A DNA stretch of 16,502 bases from CAZESH01 sp964514665 (GTDB lineage Bacteria; Bacillota; Bacilli; Paenibacillales; KCTC-25726), in NCBI GenBank assembly GCA_964514665.1, contig CAZESH010000066.1:1-16502 (forward strand), given 5' to 3'. The translations under genes and the position numbers were made by a program. Shown here piece after piece: positions 15,177 through 16,502 of the stretch. Each line of letters starts with the position of its first letter. Within the stretch, counting starts at the first letter, position 1. The notes beneath the pieces were generated by a model. It saw only the letters and a list, made by a program, of their open reading frames with translations. It was not told where the DNA came from and searched no databases.

Positions 15177-15235
15177 CAGCATCCCCCGGTACGAAAGATG
15201 ACCACTCCATGGGAGCGCAGGGGAAGCAAACGGCC

Positions 15236-15337
15236 TTATCCGAATATCGCGCTTAGGGAAAATATTAGCGTGGACAACAACATCAAGGCGAGCATGAGAT
15301 AAACGACAAGCTTGAAAAGCAGGCGGTTTGATTTCAT
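15236..15337 (-). CDS. prli42: Prli42-like stressosome-associated membrane miniprotein
   Basis: This 33-aa protein has a short basic N-terminus (MKSNRLLFK) and a single transmembrane helix (about 10-32) containing LVVYLMLALMLLSTLIFSLS. That layout, especially the VVYLM...LSTL pattern and the length, matches Prli42, the Firmicute miniprotein reported to tether the stressosome to the membrane in Listeria. AAAGGAG lies 10 nt before the ATG on the minus strand. It is divergent from the M20 peptidase gene, separated by a MITE-like palindrome. The family is assigned from memory of its pattern; a small unrelated membrane peptide remains possible. It is too short for routine ORF cut-offs. Confidence 0.7.
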   Translation of the reverse strand: MKSNRLLFKLVVYLMLALMLLSTLIFSLSAIFG

Positions 15338-15365
15338 CGGTAATTTTCTCCTTTAAAAGGGTATG

Positions 15366-15539
15366 CTATCTGCATGGCACTATTTTTTTTGATTTCAGTG
15401 ACCGGTTTGGCGTGATTGGGCTAAGTTCGCAGGGGATTACTGCGACGGAAAGCAAACTCACTAAGAAACAGTAATCCCCTTCAAACCACGGTCGGTCAAA
15501 AGAAACCTGAAATCCAAAAAAATAGTGCCATGCAGATAG
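15366..15539. mobile_element. 174-bp imperfect palindrome, MITE-like
   Basis: Terminal arms 15366-15398 and 15507-15539 pair over 33 positions with one mismatch (outer 24 bp, CTATCTGCATGGCAC..., perfect). A second inner pair AGGGGATTACTG/CAGTAATCCCCT (15431-15442, 15469-15480) is perfect over 12 bp. It has no coding capacity. I see no clear target-site duplication. It lies between the divergent prli42 and peptidase genes. Confidence 0.6.
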
Positions 15540-15599
15540 TAGTTTAATATCATAATAACGAATTATTCTTATCTTATTGTAGCGCAAGTAGCCCGGCAG

Positions 15600-15628
15600 T
15601 TCAAAAGCTGCTGACGCTGTGTTAAGAT
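15600..15628 (+). promoter_or_regulatory. Candidate sigma-A promoter for the M20 peptidase gene
   Basis: TTCAAA (15600-15605) and TAAGAT (15623-15628) are spaced by exactly 17 bp, each matching 4 of 6 consensus bases. They lie about 55 bp upstream of the ATG and just outside the MITE-like palindrome. Confidence 0.45.
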
Positions 15629-15681
15629 ACGGGGGAAGAGCTGCAGAGGCAGCAAAGAATGATGAGGAGGAGAATCAAGAT

Positions 15682-16502
15682 ATGGTTCAGCCAACCCCGG
15701 CTTCACTGATTCAAAAAGATCGGCTGATCGGCCAATTTATCGAGCTGGTAAAGATAGATAGCGAAACGAAGCAGGAGCAGGAGATCAGCAAAGCGCTGCA
15801 GGCGCTTTTTGCTTCCTTGGGCTTTGAGGTGCTTGAAGACGATTCCAAAGGAAAAACCGGACACGGTTCGGGAAATTTGATTATGACGATGGAAGCTGCT
15901 CCCGGCGGTGAACAAGCGGAACCTGTGCTGTTCACCTGCCATATGGACACCGTCGTTCCCGGCAAGGGAATCAAGCCCAGAATCGATGAGGACGGCTATA
16001 TTCGCAGCGACGGCACGACGATTCTGGGAAGCGACGACAAGGCGGGAATCGCCGCGCTTGTGGAGGCGGTCCGCGCAGTCAAGGAACAACAGCTGCCGCA
16101 CAGCCGCTTGCAGGTCGTGATTACCGCGGGTGAAGAATCGGGGCTTGTCGGATCCCGTTCAATGGATCCGAAGCACCTGCAGGCGAAATATGGATTTGCC
16201 CTTGATTCCAACGGTAAAGTCGGGTCCATCTGCATAGCGGCTCCGGCGCAAGCGAAAATTTTTGTGACCATTTTCGGGAAATCCGCTCATGCAGGGGTGA
16301 ATCCGGAGGATGGGATCAGTGCCATTCAGGTGGCCGGCCGCGCGATTGCCAGAATGCCTCTGGGCAGAATCGATCATGAAACCACGGCCAACATCGGCAG
16401 CTTTGAAGGCAAGGTGGAAACCAACGTCGTTTGCGAAATGGTTAAAATCGCCGCGGAAGCCCGCAGCTTGGTCGGAGAGAAGCTTGAGCGCCAGGTGGAG
16501 GC
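15682..16502 (+). CDS. M20-family peptidase, PepT/YqjE-like (partial, runs off the window)
   Basis: The first 273 residues of a zinc-dependent aminotripeptidase-like enzyme of family M20B are present. Seen: H87 and D89 in TCHMDTV, the bridging aspartate in LGSDDKAG (D118/D119), catalytic E151 with ligand E152 in AGEESGLVGS, and D175 in ALDSNG. A dimerisation domain opens near residue 190 (FGKSAHAGVNPEDG). The C-terminal metal-binding His lies beyond the edge. There is no signal peptide, so it is cytoplasmic. AGGAGGAG precedes the ATG by about 9 nt. The resemblance is closer to B. subtilis YqjE than to true PepT, and yqjE in Bacillus lies not far from bkd. Confidence 0.9.
   Translation, partial: MVQPTPASLIQKDRLIGQFIELVKIDSETKQEQEISKALQALFASLGFEVLEDDSKGKTGHGSGNLIMTMEAAPGGEQAEPVLFTCHMDTVVPGKGIKPRIDEDGYIRSDGTTILGSDDKAGIAALVEAVRAVKEQQLPHSRLQVVITAGEESGLVGSRSMDPKHLQAKYGFALDSNGKVGSICIAAPAQAKIFVTIFGKSAHAGVNPEDGISAIQVAGRAIARMPLGRIDHETTANIGSFEGKVETNVVCEMVKIAAEARSLVGEKLERQVE

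Noticed and set aside
14826..15182. 118-aa minus-strand frame opposite the LysM remnant
   Set aside because: No ribosome binding site or recognisable domain; it spans both the LysM fragment and the repeat-like insert, as chance frames do.
14945..15229. 94-aa minus-strand frame over the repeat
   Set aside because: Probably the spurious type of protein predicted from an interspersed repeat; it covers the inverted repeat and part of LysM antisense.
15375..15395. TGGCAC inside the 174-bp palindrome as a sigma-54 -24 element
   Set aside because: No GC at the -12 position follows; the T-run is simply part of the inverted repeat.

Overview
The window looks like a chromosomal segment of a Gram-positive, endospore-former-type Firmicute, most likely Paenibacillus or a close relative. 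This rests on strong GGAGG-type ribosome binding sites, a DUF2627 (YqzF-like) gene, a branched-chain 2-oxoacid dehydrogenase cluster, a Prli42-like miniprotein, and secreted glycosidases with Gram-positive signal peptides. The genus is inferred from gene order and protein style, not from a marker gene.

Layout. Positions 1-983 (+) hold the tail of an upstream protein and an integral-membrane MraY/GT4-like sugar-phosphate transferase, joined by an ATGCTGA stop/start overlap. DUF2627 lies convergently at 995-1249 (-). Positions 1488-6450 (+) encode a complete branched-chain 2-oxoacid dehydrogenase complex: E3 (lpdA), E1 alpha, E1 beta and E2, closed by a strong intrinsic terminator at 6477-6515. 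The gap between E3 and E1 alpha contains a sequence closely resembling a FapR operator overlapping a sigma-A-type promoter. This suggests that supply of branched-chain primers is tied to fatty-acid synthesis.

Positions 6911-14233 (-) form an accessory carbohydrate cassette, transcribed in the order GH95 alpha-L-fucosidase, GH29 alpha-L-fucosidase, GH43-type (probably exo-beta-1,3-galactanase) enzyme. All three are predicted secreted and all end in ricin-type beta-trefoil lectin domains, four domains in total because GH95 carries two. A sequence fitting the CcpA cre consensus lies inside the first codons of GH95. Together they look like a catabolite-repressed extracellular system for a fucosylated beta-1,3-galactan, such as plant arabinogalactan protein. 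No transporter or regulator is present in the window.

Positions 14340-15540 are a scrapyard: nested palindromes, a probably frameshifted small gene, a LysM fragment interrupted by a 15-bp inverted repeat, a 33-aa Prli42-like membrane miniprotein gene on the minus strand, and a 174-bp imperfect palindrome resembling a MITE. The window ends inside a PepT/YqjE-like M20 peptidase (15682 to the edge, +). In Bacillus the bkd cluster and yqjE lie not far apart, so the glycosidase cassette and its repeats look like an insertion into otherwise conserved surroundings. I see no CRISPR array, tRNA or rRNA. No single element is a clearly new system; the most notable points are the FapR-like box on bkd, the fucosidase/galactanase cassette, and the repeat-rich region.
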